Assembly: GCA_009731375.1 (NCBI GenBank)
Contig: BJOX01000253.1
Span: 267,037 to 315,041, forward strand
DNA length: 48,005 nucleotides
Source of the DNA: Paulinella micropora
Taxonomy: Eukaryota > Cercozoa > Imbricatea > Euglyphida
Reading direction: 5' to 3'
Under the pieces are notes generated by a model. The model did not search any database, was not told where the DNA came from, and was given only the letters and a program-made list of their open reading frames with translations. Positions 20,502 through 30,328 of this stretch are shown here, in pieces. The first letter of the stretch is position 1; every line of letters starts with the position of its first letter. The position numbers were made by a program, and so were the translations under genes.

Positions 20502-22026
20502 ATGCCTGTCCAATACGGAGGAGAACTTATCCATCAGACTAAGGAACTGCTCACTGGTAAGTATGAATTGAACAAACTTACTAGCCGTGAAGGGTCGGCA
20601 AATGTCACACTTACTACTGCTGGTGGTATGGAAAGCACATTTGAAATTCCTACCCGTCCTTTGAACCTTGCGAGGTCGGTGTTGCGATTTACTTACACTC
20701 CTACTGCTGCAGGTGCTGGCCACTACAATCGTATTTTTATGGATTGTTTGAGTATGATTAAAACTATTGAACTGCGAAGCCGAAGCGGGCAGTATTTGTG
20801 TAATCTTCAGCATGTGGGTAATTATATGGAAACCTGAAATTAAATATGAAAAATTTATGGCCCTTGAAAACCACGGGGCTTATAATGATGATAAGAAAAC
20901 AGGTAATTCTGGTGCTATGCTTCAAAAGTGTAATGCGGGAAGAGTTGAGATAGGAAGTGTAGCAGAAAGAAAACTAATTACTGATGCGGCAAATTCAGCT
21001 GACCTTAAGGCGGCGGTTCAAGGATACTACAAAGTGCCACTTGTTGCTGTTCGTCGTCATGATGNNNNNNNNNNAATGCCCGCCGTCATAATGATACCGC
21101 TCTCGCTGATAGCAGTGGTGGAACTTATAGCCTTGTTGATGTTCCTTTTGAGGAGGCTAAGTATTTTAAAGGCGGGATTGATAATACCGCCGACCCTGCT
21201 ATTAGTGTTAAGTTTCCCTTGGGAATGCTGTTTGGAACAATTTTTGAACTGGATAAGACTATCAGTTTTAATGAAATTTTGGATTTTAGAATTGTATGAG
21301 AGAGCACTGCCCGCACTTCATTTTATGGCACTGATGCGAGTTCTATTTCCACTGGTGCGGTGGCTACTGCTGTTGGTGCTACTATTTCTAACTTAAATCT
21401 GTTTCTTGCTGTGGAGACTGATCCTAATGTTATTTTGGGGGTTCAACAAAAGATTGCTGGTGAAGGCTTTCCTTTTAAGATTGAATATCCCATTGCTTGG
21501 AAGCAAAACCTTTCATCATCGCAACAGAACTATGTCGTAAAAATGAACCGCTCGCAGGGTGAAAGAATTCGCCGTATCTATACATCTACCTTCCACAACA
21601 CTGAGAGTGCTAATACTTCCTTTGATAATAGCAATATGCCAGCGGGTTATGCGGTGGGGCCTCCAGTAGTTCAAGTACAATCATCTAAGGTTAGAACATA
21701 TTACACAACCATTGACGGAAGCCGTAACAATTTGATATTGATACATCTAGAAATGAAGACTACATGCTTCTGAAAGATAAGTTGAAGGGTAGTGCCATTT
21801 TGAATTCAAATGTGTATCATTACAACTGGTTTCACGTTGATACTTGGGACAATAACCGCCTGCTGTGTGATAAGGATACCGACGGCTATGAGGTAAGTGG
21901 TCTAAGCCTTGATACTGAACGACGATTGAATTCGTTGAGACTACCGCAGGAAACAATCTCAATCACTACACATTCCCTCAATCACTATCGCAGGAAACAA
22001 TCTCAATCCCAACCAGAGAAATTTAA
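20502..22026 (+). pseudogene. Major capsid protein (double jelly roll type), frameshifted and gapped
   Basis: It starts MPVQYGGELIHQTKELLTGK. Strand-rich sequence (TFEIPTRPLNLARSVLRFTY, KTIELRSRSGQYLCNL) follows, and shifts occur near 20830, 21290, 21740 and 21925. Ten N (21065-21074) fall in the middle, flanked by near-identical bases on both sides. The C-terminal half contains GEGFPFKIEYPIAWKQNL and YNWFHVDTWDNNRLLCDK. The length of about 510 residues and the placement after the penton gene fit the hexon-like MCP of polintons. It would build the icosahedral shell as trimers. Confidence 0.8.
21065..21074. other. 10-N gap inside major capsid gene
   Basis: The sequence before the gap (CGTCGTCATGAT) and after it (CGCCGTCATAATGAT) is nearly the same, so the two sides probably overlap and the gap may have no real length. 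Confidence 0.6.
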
Positions 22027-22087
22027 TCGCACAAAATCGTGACGAAAAGTTTATAGATGTCAAAGTTGGATATGATGGTAATATTGA

Positions 22088-23247
22088 AACCAAAAGTATG
22101 AAACCGCTTTCGGCGAAGCACTAACACGCCAACTTACGCCAGTTGTTCAGGAAATTTTTCCATACACCATTAATACACGAATATGGTCATTAACTCAGAC
22201 AAATGCGAGTGTTTCCTTTAATAGTAATATGGCAGAATTGAAAACTCAAGCCGATAACACAGCGAATGCTATCCTAACAAGTAAAAGAAGAATAAAATAT
22301 CGGACGGGTATGGGAGCGGTTGGTCGCTTCACTGCTATATGGTCAACTGATGACACAAAAGCCTATTATTCTTGTGTAGGAATTGGTGAAAGTGATTTTT
22401 CGAATGGTTTCTATTTTTACAAAACTAATGTCGGAATGAGTATTCTACAAGCCAAAGGAGGGGCAACAACTTCTATTCAACAAGCAACATGGGATGACCC
22501 GTGCAATGGAACAAAAGATATGCCTGTTATTGATTGGAGTAAAGGAAATGTATTCCAAAGTCAATTTCAATATTTAGTCTTTGGTGGTATAAGGTTTTCT
22601 ATTGAAAATCCAAAGACAGGCGAATTTCAATTAGTCCATACTATTAAGTATGCGAATGCCAACACAGGTGTAAGTCTAAGAAACACTACTTTACCATTTA
22701 CTGCACTAATGAGGAATGATGCTTCTACCGGAATTCAAACTCTTAAAACCGCGAGTGTTGGATTATTTATTGAAAGAAGTAATACGATAAACACAAGTAT
22801 GTTATACGAAGTGGAAGGAAATAAAGCAGCAAACACAACTGAAAGCTCTATTATAAGTATCAGGAATAAAGCAACATTTGATGCAGGCGGTGCAATTTTA
22901 ACAAATTATTCAAATGTTTATCCCACGTTGATAAGTATTACGAATGAAGATAGTAAGGCGTGTGTAATGAGAATGGTATTGAACGGAACACTAACTGGAG
23001 CAGGTTTTGCAGATGTTGATACTAAGTATTCAATTGTAGATACTGATACAAAGCAAGTGCTGTTGCTAACGGAACAACAATTTTGAAACTTTACGTAAAT
23101 TCTCAATCAACTCAACAAATAAATATTAGAAATTATGATATATATCTGTCTCCTAGTGATGTATTGACTTTTACACAGAAATCCGTTGCTACTGCTAATA
23201 ATGGTTCAAATGTAAATGTTATCGCTTACTTCATAGAAGACCAATAA
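22088..23247 (+). pseudogene. Putative attachment / fibre protein homologous to 45840-47071
   Basis: The frame open from 22088 contains TAFGE-like sequence, TINTR, then KYRTGMGAVGRFTAIW, GIGESDFSNGFYFYKTNVGM, RFSIENPKTGEFQLVHTIKY and ESSIISIRNKATF. A frame change near 23060 leads to a C-terminus ending FIEDQ at 23247. Each block has a counterpart in the same order in the element 2 protein. The pattern Y-R-x-G-x-G followed by a small beta domain is known from phage and giant-virus surface proteins. A receptor-contact role is inferred. Its start is uncertain because the sequence around 22030-22090 is shifted. Confidence 0.65.
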
Positions 23248-23281
23248 AGCAAAAAAAAAATTAATTAAAGACAATGTTATA

Positions 23282-23830
23282 TCATAAGAATTTTTTTATG
23301 TCATCCACATTTTGGCACCATGGCTGCTGAACTAACCATTCAAGGTATGGTTTATCAATCTTGGCTACATCTTCAATGTTTTTGTGTGCATATTTTCCAT
23401 ATTGAAGAATGACATCTTTTTTTGCTATACATCCTTCGTCTGTAGCATTTGCTATCTCTTCGCCTACATTAGCCTTATTTCGGTAATTCCTGTCTCGCTC
23501 ACTAAGAGATCAGTTGTCTTAAAAGGTGTGTTTTCTTCTTGCTGACCGACAATATCTTCGATATTGCTTATGCTCTTTCGAGCAGTAAAGATCGCATGCT
23601 GACCGGAGGTCGCATCTTCAACTACGTTAAAGTCTTCAACTACGTTGGAGTTGTCCGTTATGATCTCCAATGGAATAACTACTTTCACGTTGTCGTCGCG
23701 GGGTTTATATTGCTCATAGAAAATACAATGTCAGGTTTAGCCCATTTAATTGTTGGCTTTTTAATAGAAACATCAATGTTCCATTTTCAATTTCATTTAA
23801 GCAGTCCTGTTTGGTGTTCAGGTCTGTCAT
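23282..23830 (-). pseudogene. DUF3820 / ExoX-C-like protein A, frameshifted
   Basis: It starts at ATG 23830 (MTDLNTKQDCLNEIENG). Frame changes lie near 23770, 23700 and 23490. The C-terminus has YGKYAHKNIEDVAK, then KPYLEWLVQQPWC and DDIKKFL before the stop at 23282-23284. The same G-K-Y ... D-x-x-YLEW pattern ends the next gene. In the wider family this small domain is found alone or at the end of exonucleases of the ExoX type, so a nucleic-acid metabolism role is likely. It sits convergent to the attachment gene, 34 bp away. Confidence 0.6.
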
Positions 23831-23831
23831 T

Positions 23832-23957
23832 GATATTTTAGAATTGCGCTTCGTGCTCCACACTCTCGCTTATTCTAAAGCATCGGAAAAAATTTTAAGA
23901 AAAAATAAATAAATTGGCAAACGATGTTTTGTGATGACGAAGTCAGAAAAAAATATC
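23832..23957 (+). repeat. Structured intergenic repeat, copy B
   Basis: This is homologous to 16343-16450. It has GATATTT at one end and AAATATC at the other, the AGAAT/ATTCT arms enclosing GTG-CTC-CAC, the CATCG/CGATG pair, and TGATGACGAAGTCAGA at 23932-23947. The inner stem differs from copy A (GTGC/GCAC) but still pairs, suggesting that the structure is kept. It fills the space between the two DUF3820-like genes. Confidence 0.75.
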
Positions 23958-23969
23958 AAATATATTTTT

Positions 23970-24233
23970 TTACTTCCTCTTAATAATATCTGTAAATTTC
24001 TCAAACCAAGGTTGCTTTTGAACCCATTCAAGATATTGCTTATCAATTAAAGCGATGTCTGAAACCTTCTTCCCGCGATATTTACCGAACGGAAAAACAT
24101 CGGTCGGCTTTCCTTTTCTACTTTTTTCAATTACCTTAATTTCGTCATCAATTATCTGTTGCACATCTCTTACTGAAAAGAATTCCTTATTCTTCTCAAT
24201 TGAAAGTTGTCCAAATTGTTCATAGTCTGGCAA
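23970..24233 (-). CDS. DUF3820 / ExoX-C-like protein B, intact
   Basis: This is 87 residues from MPDYEQFGQLSIEKN. A charged helix is followed by FPFGKYRGKKVSDIALIDK, QYLEWVQKQPWF and a basic end (DIIKRK). It is paralogous to the C-terminus of the gene at 23282-23830. The N-terminal M-P-D-Y-x-Q leader is shared with the unrelated GIY-YIG proteins of the window. It lies between DNA polymerase and its paralogue on the same strand. A role in replication or repair is inferred. Confidence 0.7.
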   Translation of the reverse strand: MPDYEQFGQLSIEKNKEFFSVRDVQQIIDDEIKVIEKSRKGKPTDVFPFGKYRGKKVSDIALIDKQYLEWVQKQPWFEKFTDIIKRK

Positions 24234-24244
24234 GGGTGGTCATT

Positions 24245-24313
24245 AGTCTATATAAAATTTTCGTAGAAAATTGTTATAACACACAAGACTATAGGCTAGT
24301 GTTTATATAGACT
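24245..24313. repeat. 12-bp perfect inverted repeat upstream of a minus-strand gene
   Basis: AGTCTATATAAA (24245-24256) and TTTATATAGACT (24302-24313) are perfect inverted copies 45 bp apart. They lie between the polymerase stop and the start of DUF3820-like protein B. Each contains a TATATAAA-like core, so a promoter is possible. Confidence 0.5.
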
Positions 24314-24362
24314 GGTAAAAAAATTTATGGAAAAAAATTAATTATTTAATTATGATTAAATT

Positions 24363-27300
24363 TTAAGACTTGATTTGATATCCGTAAGGGATACTATCAT
24401 TTTTGTTGATAAACTCACGACCGCACCATTTATTCTCATTAACTTTCTTTTTCAAATGAGTATTATGTAAAATACTGAAATATGGAATATCTTGTTGCTT
24501 ATTATTTCTGCTCATATGGATTTTCTTCATTTGGAAATCTCTACAATTTTCAATACTTTCTCCATTATCTATTTTTTCGTAAATTTCTGGGTTTAACTCT
24601 TTTGAGTTTAATCCTTTACCTCTTAAGTGATAATACCTTTTTTAACTCCTTCATTTCCATAGTATTCAAAGATATGAACTCCTTTGATTTTGTGTTTCAA
24701 ATCATTCTTAGTAAGGTAAGAGAGAAAGGCTTCATTCGTTGTAAATTCTAACATATACAATTTTGGAGCAATCAATATTCTTTTTATTATTTTACATCCA
24801 TCATCCTAAATCGTCAGTAATACCTCCGAGAGATTTATCACCCAACCTTTTAATAAGTCTAGCAGAATTCACATGTAATATCAAACTATCGGTATCAGTA
24901 TAATAAAAGTCTTTTTCTACTTTTCTATTTGGATTTGTCTCTTTTATGTAATTATACATAATTCGTCTGGTGTATGCTAATATGAATGCTCCGTAGTGAG
25001 AAGGTTTTGTTATGCTATCTTCAAGCAGAACTTTATTTCTTGGAATTCCAGATGCGTGCCATAATTTTTTTCCATCTGTGTCTGTGAATTCAACTACATC
25101 TAAGATATAGTGTTTATTCCAGAATTTCTAGTATCCGTCATTAGTTGTTATATATTCTGTTTAGTTGGAATAGGTCGTTGTATCATTTTACCATAAAACG
25201 AATTCATAAATAGTTTTGTTAATAGATATTGAGGTGTGTCTTTCTCGCTCGTTTCTTTAGCCTTAAAAATTTCCAATATATATTCCTTGAATACTGGTTC
25301 CGCTTCTTCCGAGTAATAGCCTTTATGAATTGTTATCTCGTAAGCTTCCTTAACAATATCTTCAATATCTACGGATGTAAGACATTGGTTTTTCATATCT
25401 GCTAGGTTCCATTTTAAAGACCCCATTCTATCTCGCTGACCTATTCTTGAATGAAGTAAGTTTTCAGGAGATATATAATCAACATTGTAAATACCTAAAG
25501 AAAGATTATTAATATTAAAAGGTGCTATCGTCTCTTTTATTTGTTCTACCATAAAGAGATTAAGCATCGCGGTCGGATAAAGTGATACAACATCCGCATC
25601 AATTAAATAATCAGTCAGTTCGTCAAATGAGATTTTCCCCTTTATGTAATCATTATATTGATTTGAAATAAATCTCTTTTTGCTCGGGTATATCCGTGCT
25701 CCGATTTCTGCTTTTCTAAAAGTTTTTCTTGTTCAATTGTTGGAAGTCTTACATCGTGCTTTCCGTCAATCATTTTTTTTCCAAATATTGAAAGCGATGC
25801 TTGAAGTTGAAATATATGAAGTTAAATTAACTGAATGTTTTTCAAATATATCTGAGTTTAATTTGTCATAGAATTCTTTTAAATCCATAACATCACACTT
25901 TAGATATTCAAGACATTTATTTTTTAATTCATCGCTCATCGTTTCCCATGTCATAGCCTCGTCGTGGTTAAAATCTCCTTTTAATGTCTAACACTTCATA
26001 TTTTCTAAGTTATCCTTTTAAGGTTCCTTGAGTGTGCTTACACATATCTCAAATTTTAATATTTTCAAACTCCAGAGAGACACTTGACCTGTTATTTATT
26101 TTTGATGACTTCAGTTTAATTCATCTTCTTATGAATTCTTGTAAAATGAAGTAGTGGTCAAAGTTGGCCCCATTAAAACCATTTACATAAAGAATTAGTT
26201 TTTCATTTTCTTTTCTTCTTCCCTTTCTTACTCCTCCTACTTTTTTCGCAGGTGTTTTTATTTTTGTCTTCTGCCATTCTTCCTTTAATTTTCTTCCTCT
26301 TTTTAGAAGTAAATCAAGAAATTTTGAAATACAATCTTTACCAGCATAATATTTAAATCCTTCTTTTCCTTGAGTATATCAGACGATATAGCAATCGTGA
26401 ATATCAAAACCTGAAGCAATCAATTTGTTTCTCCAAGTTTCAAGGTCATAATGAAGAATTTTATTCTTATTATTATATTTTTCTTTGTGGAATTTAGTTA
26501 TTAACTGTTGCTGTCCGTTCTTCAAAATTCTAATATTGGCATAATTTATTCTTTTTGGATTACATGTGTGCTTATCATAATATTCATACAAATATTTTTC
26601 ACATTTGTTTTGATATCTTTTGATTAATCCGAAATAATGATTATTTTCTAAGTAAATCATAATGTCTGCTTCTTCTCAGATATTATTTGTGTTTATGGTT
26701 TCGTTTGTATAAGCATTCGTAATTTCGTATTTCTTATTTTCTTTTATGTATTTATTAAGGATTTGTATGGCGATAGAGAATGGAATAGTACAATCTTTAG
26801 AAAGATTAAATTGTTCTCTTATGTCATTACACCTTTTTCTATTAATAATTGGCATATTAAGAATATCTTTACAAAGGAAGAATAAGCAGTTATTATTTTT
26901 GCTGGCGGGAGAAATTAATATACTTTCTTCTGCTTTTATTTGTTTGCTTTTGTATTTTCCCTCATAGCATCCTGCTCCGCTCTCATGAAATATCATAACT
27001 TTAGCATATTCAATAATTCTGTCATAGCCAGAGCCAGAAGCCTGAATATTTTCTATGTTAAATTCGTTTAACATTTCAATGAAAGCATCATAATACTTTA
27101 TTTGAAAATAATTAAAACATTTCTTTTTAAAATAGGTATTAAATTCTTTTGATTGCGTTATATATGTAACTGAAACATTGACATCGGTATTTCTCGTCAT
27201 CCCTTTTATTTTTGCATCTAACAATATAGGAAGTAATACTTCGTGCTCTAATTTGTCAGTATCGTAAAAATTTATATCTAACACTGCTAGTTCATATGTG

Positions 27301-27452
27301 AGAGAATTTGAATCATTATCTCGTCTAGATTTTAAGTCAACTACTTTGAATTTCATCTTGCTCTCTCTAGTTGTATTTTTCCTCAAATTCGCTCTTACCT
27401 TTGCTAGTTCTACATTTTCCTTCGTTGGTCTGGGCGGTAATGGTGGTGTCAT
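24363..27452 (-). pseudogene. Protein-primed family B DNA polymerase, multiply frameshifted
   Basis: Read from ATG 27452, an N-terminal region of about 258 residues (MTPPLPPRPTKENVE) ends in a stop. The exonuclease motifs follow: LHYDLETW (ExoI, about 26450), NGFNGANFDHYF (ExoII, about 26180) and YLKCDVMDLKEFY (ExoIII, about 25905). Polymerase motif A is DADVVSLYP (about 25590), motif B is KLFMNSFYGKM (about 25205), motif C is YTDTDS (about 24895). The stop is at 24363-24365. A length of about 1,030 codons is normal for Polinton polymerases, which start from a protein bound to the genome end. All catalytic residues are still visible, but five or more breaks separate them. Confidence 0.88.
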
Positions 27453-27814
27453 ATTTTAATTTTATATTAGTGTGGATATAAAAATAAAAAAAATAATTAA
27501 TTAATCGCTAACTAAACATTATATATAAAAAAAATATTCATTTTAAATGGAAAATCATTAATTTATTTCTTTAATTTTCCATTGATTGTATAATTTTACG
27601 ATATTTTTTATTTTCACTATATTTTTTGTTCTCTCTTTATTTAATCACTCTTTATTTTGATTATAATATGTTATTGAGTACGCCTCAGATATAGTAAATA
27701 TGTTATTGATTTAATTTTATTTTTTTTATTTCGCTTTTCGTCAGTATACTTTCTATGTCTCCCTATCGTTGTATGTAATAGTTAATTATTTTACTTTCTT
27801 ATTTTTAAAATAAA
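27453..27814. other. AT-rich intergenic stretch
   Basis: This is about 80% AT sequence upstream of the polymerase start. No gene or repeat unit was seen. AATATAAAATTAAAAT lies just upstream of the polymerase ATG and may hold its promoter. Confidence 0.4.
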
Positions 27815-28017
27815 TTAAATATTATTATAAATATATCTCATTAAAATAACTCTATAATGTGTTATTGTTTGTATGTAATCACTCCATAATTCTTCATTGA
27901 ATGAAGAACCATTTATATGAGAGTGAAACTCCTTCATATCAAATAAGTTTGTTTTCTCTTTTCTTTTACATACTCTGCTCTCTTATGTTTTCTTAATTGT
28001 TGTTTATAGTCAGACAT
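27815..28017 (-). pseudogene. Small ORF at right end, one frameshift
   Basis: It starts MSDYKQQLRKHKRAEYVKEK, with a frame change near 27940. It continues as KEFHSHINGSSFNEELWSDY and ends RYIYNNI at 27815. The product would be about 67 residues, basic at the N-terminus. The leader resembles the MPDYxQ start of the GIY-YIG proteins. I recognise no family. It is the gene nearest the right TIR. Confidence 0.4.
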
Positions 28018-28068
28018 TTATGTAATGTTATTTTATAAAAAAGAAATTACAAAATGGCAATGTTTAAT

Positions 28069-28365
28069 TGGTGGCACTATAGACGGCTAAAAATATTATC
28101 ACGTGGTTTTCTACGTTTTCGCAGTTTTGGACAACTTTTATGAAAAAGTTCTTTGATGACGAAGTCAGAAAAGAATAATATATGAAAAGAATAAGTTTGT
28201 TGATGTTTTATAAAATAAAACAGAAACAAATAATAATATATATATAGATAAGTGTGCTACAGTGGTACCTATAGTAGTGAAATTTATTGATTTTGATGCT
28301 TTGTATTGATTTTACAGCAAATTAATAGGAAAGACGATACATTTTAGGAAGGGGTTTTTGAGGAT
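28069..28365 (-). repeat. Right terminal inverted repeat of element 1
   Basis: This is the reverse complement of the left TIR. The outer end reads GGGGTTTTTGAGGAT at 28365 and the inner boundary is TGGTGGCACTATAG at 28069-28082. It contains TGATGACGAAGTCAGA at 28154-28169. It differs from the left copy by scattered substitutions, small indels and loss of the hairpin block, so the two ends have diverged since insertion or were never homogenised. Confidence 0.9.
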
Positions 28366-28391
28366 ACGAAAAAACGACCTTCCTAAAATGT
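28339..28391. repeat. 14-bp foldback spanning the right element end
   Basis: ACATTTTAGGAAGG (28339-28352) inside the TIR is perfectly complementary to CCTTCCTAAAATGT (28378-28391) outside it, with a 25-bp spacer. A shorter analogous pair spans the left end (ACATTTT at 7500-7506, AAAATGT at 7545-7551). Confidence 0.7.
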
Positions 28392-28512
28392 GTATTATCT
28401 ACTCATGCTGGTTTATCTTACTTTTTATTTTCCTGCAATGACTTCTCGACGAGAATACGACAGTACACCTCAAGTGCCTCATGTGCGATGGCTATCTTTT
28501 TGTGATCCGTCG

Positions 28513-28923
28513 CTAGACTTCATAAGCCTCATAAGAGTCAGTAGCGTTGAAGGGATCAATATCGTTCTTTTCTCCTCTTTTTACTCCATATATCACTCGC
28601 CGTGCGGCGCAATCAATCACAGCCCCCATCGTAGCCAATTGGTCATACGATAGTAATATTGACCCGTGGTAACCGGGGACGACATAAAGGTCCATGCGGT
28701 ATACTCATGCGGATTTTAATTTAAAGGTCAGTGTGATGATTCCTGTGATGACAGTCCGGCTACCCACTCCCTTCAGAGTGCCAGTCGAATTTTTCATATT
28801 TCCGTCCACCCAGTCCCGGTATAGATTTAAAAACTTCCGGCCGACAATATTAATATTCGCCATCGTATGATTACCAACTTTTAATATTGTCTTCAATGTT
28901 TCACAATAAGTTCCGTATAACAC
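28513..28923 (-). pseudogene. Retropepsin-like protease domain of a retroelement, DTG not visible
   Basis: Two minus-strand pieces join in order. The first has ANINIVGRKFLNLYRDW and a flap-like GVGSRTVITGIITLTF. After a stop near 28705 the second has VVPGYHGSILLSYDQL followed by GAVIDCAARRVIYG, which matches the C-terminal part of Ty3/gypsy-type proteases. The position where the catalytic D-T/S-G should lie reads NHTMANINIVG, so the active site is deleted or lost. It follows the gag-like gene in a different frame, as pol usually does. The Polinton right end lies 148 bp beyond its end. Confidence 0.4.
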
Positions 28924-30263
28924 AGAGCATCGGGCCTGTGTATATTTACTGCGAGAACAAGAACTTTACGTTCCAAAATTTGGAGTCTTGTCTCTAAGTC
29001 TTTCAACTCCTCCTTCTTCTCCTCCTGCTTCACCTCATTAACATTGTTATTATTCTGCGGTACTGGTGCGTTTACTATGTGAGCGACATTGTCTTGTGGC
29101 ACTTGAGTACACACATTGTCTTTTTGCTCGCCACCCGCCGCGATCGTAGACATTGAGTCTGTTCGTGGTTGTTTGCTTGGCCGATGCGATACGTCTGCCA
29201 TTGGCCTCCTCTCCTCCATCGCAAGTCTCGCCTTCCTATTTGCATCAGTTATCATTGGTAACCGTGATATATGGACGGGTATGAGACTACCTTGGGGCTG
29301 CAGTCTCTGTGTACCCACATGTTTGTATTCAGATTGAGGAAGCGTTGGCCCATTCTGCACAACAGCATTAGAAAGCACTGTGGCTTTAGAGTTAAACTTC
29401 ACAGTCTTCTCCTTCCTCTTTTCTTCCCCCTCCAGTCATTCCACCACCTCGAAACGATTACCTTGAGTAGTGTCAGGGTGGGATGACGTATCGGTCTCAG
29501 AGGCAGTGTTGTAGGCCTGAGCTCGACCGAAATTCGGGTTGGAGCTTGCCCATGAGCCTCCTCCTCCTCTGGGTGGGGGGGCTGGAGCTCGAACAGCTCT
29601 CCCTCCATAAGGGGTATATCCCCGACCTCCTCCTCTTCCTCTCTGAGGGGTTCCTTGCCACCTCGAGGCTCCTCTCCATGTTCCTCCTCCTCGTCCTCCT
29701 CCTGCTCCTCCTCCTCGTCCTCCTGCTCCTGCTCCTCCTCCTCGTCCTCTTTGAGAGGCCTTTAAGTTCTTTTGTCTCTCCCTTTCCTCCTTCTTCTCCT
29801 TCATCCTCTTCATGTAGGTAATGATTGCCTCTCGTAACTCCTCATCATCACACATATTGGCATACCAACCTTCGTTCACAGCGGCAATCTGAAGCATATT
29901 GAAAAGGCCCGGTTCCTTGCCTTCCGTCCTGCTCAGAAAATTTGCCCTTGCTGTTGGGTTCTGCCTATCATGATTGAAAGAGCAGTCTCTGTTCTCCATC
30001 TGTGCCTTACACTGCAAGCCCGCGAACCACCTCCAACATGCGGTCTTCAGGTCTGGCTCTCTCTGTCTCTTCCAACCGGCAACTCTGTTTGTGTAAGTGG
30101 CTTGCGCGCCAACAGGTACACCGCCTGCCTGTGCCGTATGTGCCTCCGTGAGCGAGTCCATGTTTGAGCATGCACTCATCACTTCTTGAAACAGTGCTGA
30201 CGGAGCAACGCTTTGAACCGTATTTTCGAACACGTGTGTCTCGAGGAAGTTCTTGGACTTCAC
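28893..30263 (-). pseudogene. Gag-like protein with CCCH finger, RGG tail and coiled coil
   Basis: From ATG 30263 one frame continues to 28893 with a single TGA near 29436. A CCCH-type finger is visible (ACWRWFAGLQC followed by CSFNH, about 30030-29965). A Lys/Glu helix (KRMKEKKEERERQKNLK) leads to a long Arg-Gly-Gly region, then after the stop a Pro/Gln/Asn-rich part and a coiled coil (ELKDLETRLQILERKV). A nucleic-acid-binding gag role is inferred from the finger, the RGG tail and the protease-like frame that follows. A host RNA-binding protein is an alternative. Confidence 0.4.
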
Positions 30264-30328
30264 TAAGCTAAACGTCGAGCATTGTTGTATGAGCTGAGTA
30301 AGCTTACTCGGGTTAATTGTGTGTAACG

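Larger units (their letters stand above)
7525..28365. mobile_element. Element 1: Polinton / polinton-like virus provirus
   Basis: This element of about 20.8 kb is bounded by terminal inverted repeats. Inside are an rve-type integrase, a protein-primed family B DNA polymerase, an A32/FtsK-like packaging ATPase, an adenain-like cysteine protease, a penton-like minor capsid protein and a major capsid protein. This is the defining set of Polintons/Mavericks and polinton-like viruses. Fibre and attachment proteins and GIY-YIG and HNH endonucleases are accessory genes. Most long ORFs are broken by single-base indels or stops. No matching 6-bp target-site duplication is visible at the ends as called. 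Confidence 0.9.
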
